Assembly: GCA_017557525.1 (NCBI GenBank)
Contig: JAFYYN010000077.1
Span: 1 to 64,000, forward strand
Reading direction: 5' to 3'
Source of the DNA: Lachnospiraceae bacterium
Lineage (GTDB): Bacteria > Bacillota > Clostridia > Lachnospirales > Lachnospiraceae
Length of the DNA stretch: 64,000 bases
The translations under genes and the position numbers were made by a program. Under the pieces are notes generated by a model. It saw nothing but the letters and a program-made list of their open reading frames with translations, made no database searches and was not told the origin of the DNA. Position 1 is the stretch's first letter. Every line of letters starts with the position of its first letter. Below are positions 62,568-64,000 of this stretch, piece after piece.

Positions 62568-64000
62568 TTATATAGCCCTGAAACGGTCACCCAGATGTTT
62601 GTCAAATTTGCATACTGAAACATAAGGGCAGTAATTACATGCATTTTCCGACTTGTATTCATAGGGATCAACCGAAACCCTGCCTTTTAAGATATCCCCG
62701 GCCAGCATCTTAGCCTTATCGGAAGCGGTTTGCTTAACATTATCAAAAGTCTCCGTATCCACAACCTTTCGTTCCGAATTTTTAGCCAGACTTCCGTCCT
62801 TTTTGCACTCATAATATATTACCTGAGAGCTCCCTCCCGGCAATCTGCTGCCGTCCTCTGCCACAAGAGATATATCATGCAGGCCGATGATATCATCCTC
62901 TCCGACCGTCAGTCCGTCCATACGCAGTTTCTTCATGATCTCCTTTTCTGTTTCAGGACTGGGGACTGCAGGCATCGTCTTTTCCGTCCCTTCTGAGTCA
63001 GGAATATCAGGCTGTGCATTGGTTGAGGCTTTTGCATCGATAATCGGGTCATCTATACGGTAATAGTACATACCTGCAGCCTCAGGCTGTTCGCCGTCTT
63101 CAAAAAGAGTTGCCGCTGCCTCGGCAGTGTAGATCGCAAGCTGCAGCTGCAGGCCTGCTTTCACCTTTTCTATGTCAAATTCGGTCCTGCCGGTTTTATA
63201 ATCTATAATGCGGAAATAGGTCTTACCATTTTTCTTTACAACATCCACACGGTCTATAACTCCGGTAAGCTTCATAAGAGCGCTCTCACGGGTAAATCTC
63301 TTTTCGATAAAGCCTACATCAAACTGGCCTAAACTTATCTGCTTTGTAACTATATCAATAGTCCTGTCAAGCACTTTGGCCAGTCTTATTTTGAAATGCT
63401 CATATCTCCTGCTGCTCGATATGATATCCTGATATTCGGAAAGTGCCGACTCTATAGCGGATGCTTCACGTGCCTCCCTTTCTGTGCCTAAGCAGTCCGC
63501 CCACTTCATTTTTTCTTTTTTAAGACCCTCCGCATATTTCTTAAGAGCGTCATGATAGATAAGTCCAAGCTCTAAGCCGCCTATCCGGTACTCCTGTCTT
63601 TCCTTTAACTTCAAGCCATATTCCGCAAAATGTGAAAAAGCGCACTGAGCAAACTGCTGGAGCCTTGTGATACTCCCGACAATTACCTTTCCATAAAGTT
63701 TTTCTGCTGCTTCCCCCGTAAGATTGGATGTAAGCCTTTTTCCCATTGAAGCATGGATCAGCCTATCTATAAGCTTAGGGTTTTCATCCCTTATAATTGA
63801 GTAAATCACGGATGATATTACACTTTTCTTAAAACCATCAACATCTCCAGACAGGTCTTTATTACTGTCACTGTAATTCCCGGCTTCGCCTTTTACGTTC
63901 CCTTTTGAAGCATTTTCCCTTAAATATGCAATAACCGCACTTAATCCTTTGTCGCTGCCTAAAATGCGATAAATATCATCCTGCTCATATCTTGATATTT
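62568..64000 (-). CDS. addB: AddB helicase/nuclease subunit, C-terminal part
   Basis: Partial gene: the frame stays open from the stop at 62568 to the right window edge, so the N-terminal helicase-like part (about 700 residues) lies outside. The visible portion contains GSITRLQQFAQCAFSHFAEYGL, where the first Fe-S cysteine lies, the nuclease GVIDRVDVVKKNGKTYFRIIDYKTGRTEFD with the metal-binding Asp and catalytic Lys, and the last Fe-S cysteines in CNYCPYVSVC near the C-terminus. Partner of AddA. The GTG at 63809 is not the real start. Confidence 0.9.
   Translation of the reverse strand, partial: ISRYEQDDIYRILGSDKGLSAVIAYLRENASKGNVKGEAGNYSDSNKDLSGDVDGFKKSVISSVIYSIIRDENPKLIDRLIHASMGKRLTSNLTGEAAEKLYGKVIVGSITRLQQFAQCAFSHFAEYGLKLKERQEYRIGGLELGLIYHDALKKYAEGLKKEKMKWADCLGTEREAREASAIESALSEYQDIISSSRRYEHFKIRLAKVLDRTIDIVTKQISLGQFDVGFIEKRFTRESALMKLTGVIDRVDVVKKNGKTYFRIIDYKTGRTEFDIEKVKAGLQLQLAIYTAEAAATLFEDGEQPEAAGMYYYRIDDPIIDAKASTNAQPDIPDSEGTEKTMPAVPSPETEKEIMKKLRMDGLTVGEDDIIGLHDISLVAEDGSRLPGGSSQVIYYECKKDGSLAKNSERKVVDTETFDNVKQTASDKAKMLAGDILKGRVSVDPYEYKSENACNYCPYVSVCKFDKHLGDRFRAI

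Noticed and set aside
62568..63809. A truncated or broken addB
   Set aside because: The reading frame continues without a stop to the window edge, so the gene is cut by the window, not by mutation.

Overview
The window is a chromosomal segment of a low-to-mid GC, flagellated member of the Firmicutes, most probably family Lachnospiraceae (a Butyrivibrio- or Roseburia-like anaerobe). The support is gene content and order: sigma-A type promoters with strong GGAGG ribosome binding sites, a FlhO/FlhP pair behind a MreB/Mbl gene, the ComFC-YvyF pair, AddAB instead of RecBCD, meso-diaminopimelate dehydrogenase, YesM/YesN sensors and a Lachnospiraceae-style mobile element. I place it at family level only, by pattern recognition and not by database search.

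Bases 1-5955 are the right end of an integrative mobile element: a MobA/MobL relaxase, an AT-rich lipoprotein gene, a TnpW-like small protein, a fragment of a VirD4/TraG coupling protein, an unknown gene, a DUF6462-like excisionase candidate, a ribbon-helix-helix protein with a consensus promoter, and a tyrosine integrase next to arm-type repeats. The coupling-protein gene is truncated at both ends, so the element looks decayed or dependent on a helper.

Bases 5955-16600 carry a membrane glycerophosphodiesterase, a cytoplasmic GH74-like Asp-box protein, dUTPase, Ddh, an ECF sigma factor with its membrane anti-sigma factor, and a YesN/YesM two-component pair placed tail to tail. Bases 16600-26100, on the minus strand, carry an undecaprenyl-phosphate sugar transferase, a ClpX homologue, topoisomerase IV subunits ParE and ParC, a CheY-like regulator and an M18 aminopeptidase. 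Bases 26100-35500 carry an HtrA protease with a Tyr/Asn/Gln/Gly-rich cytoplasmic tail, a GreA-type factor, IspE, a signal peptidase I with an added zinc ribbon, an ABC exporter, a secreted repetitive protein and a GMP synthase that has only the ATP-pyrophosphatase half.

Bases 35600-42760 form a long minus-strand gene string mbl-flhO-flhP-flgJ-recD2-comFC-yvyF-response regulator. Together it covers cell shape, flagellar rod and hook-basal body, recombination and competence. It is followed upstream by about 540 bases without a gene that hold a candidate structured RNA and a 250-base nested palindrome. LeuS and an AAA+ ATPase are divergent from an intergenic region with helically phased GTTATAGA repeats. 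Then come pth-mfd-prsA on the plus strand, a surface beta-helix protein, an FtsX/LolD-type ABC system, and addBA; addB runs off the right edge.

Scattered palindromic elements (18109, 21025, 24570, 35563, 39878, 43033) are a recurring feature. No rRNA, tRNA or CRISPR array was seen.
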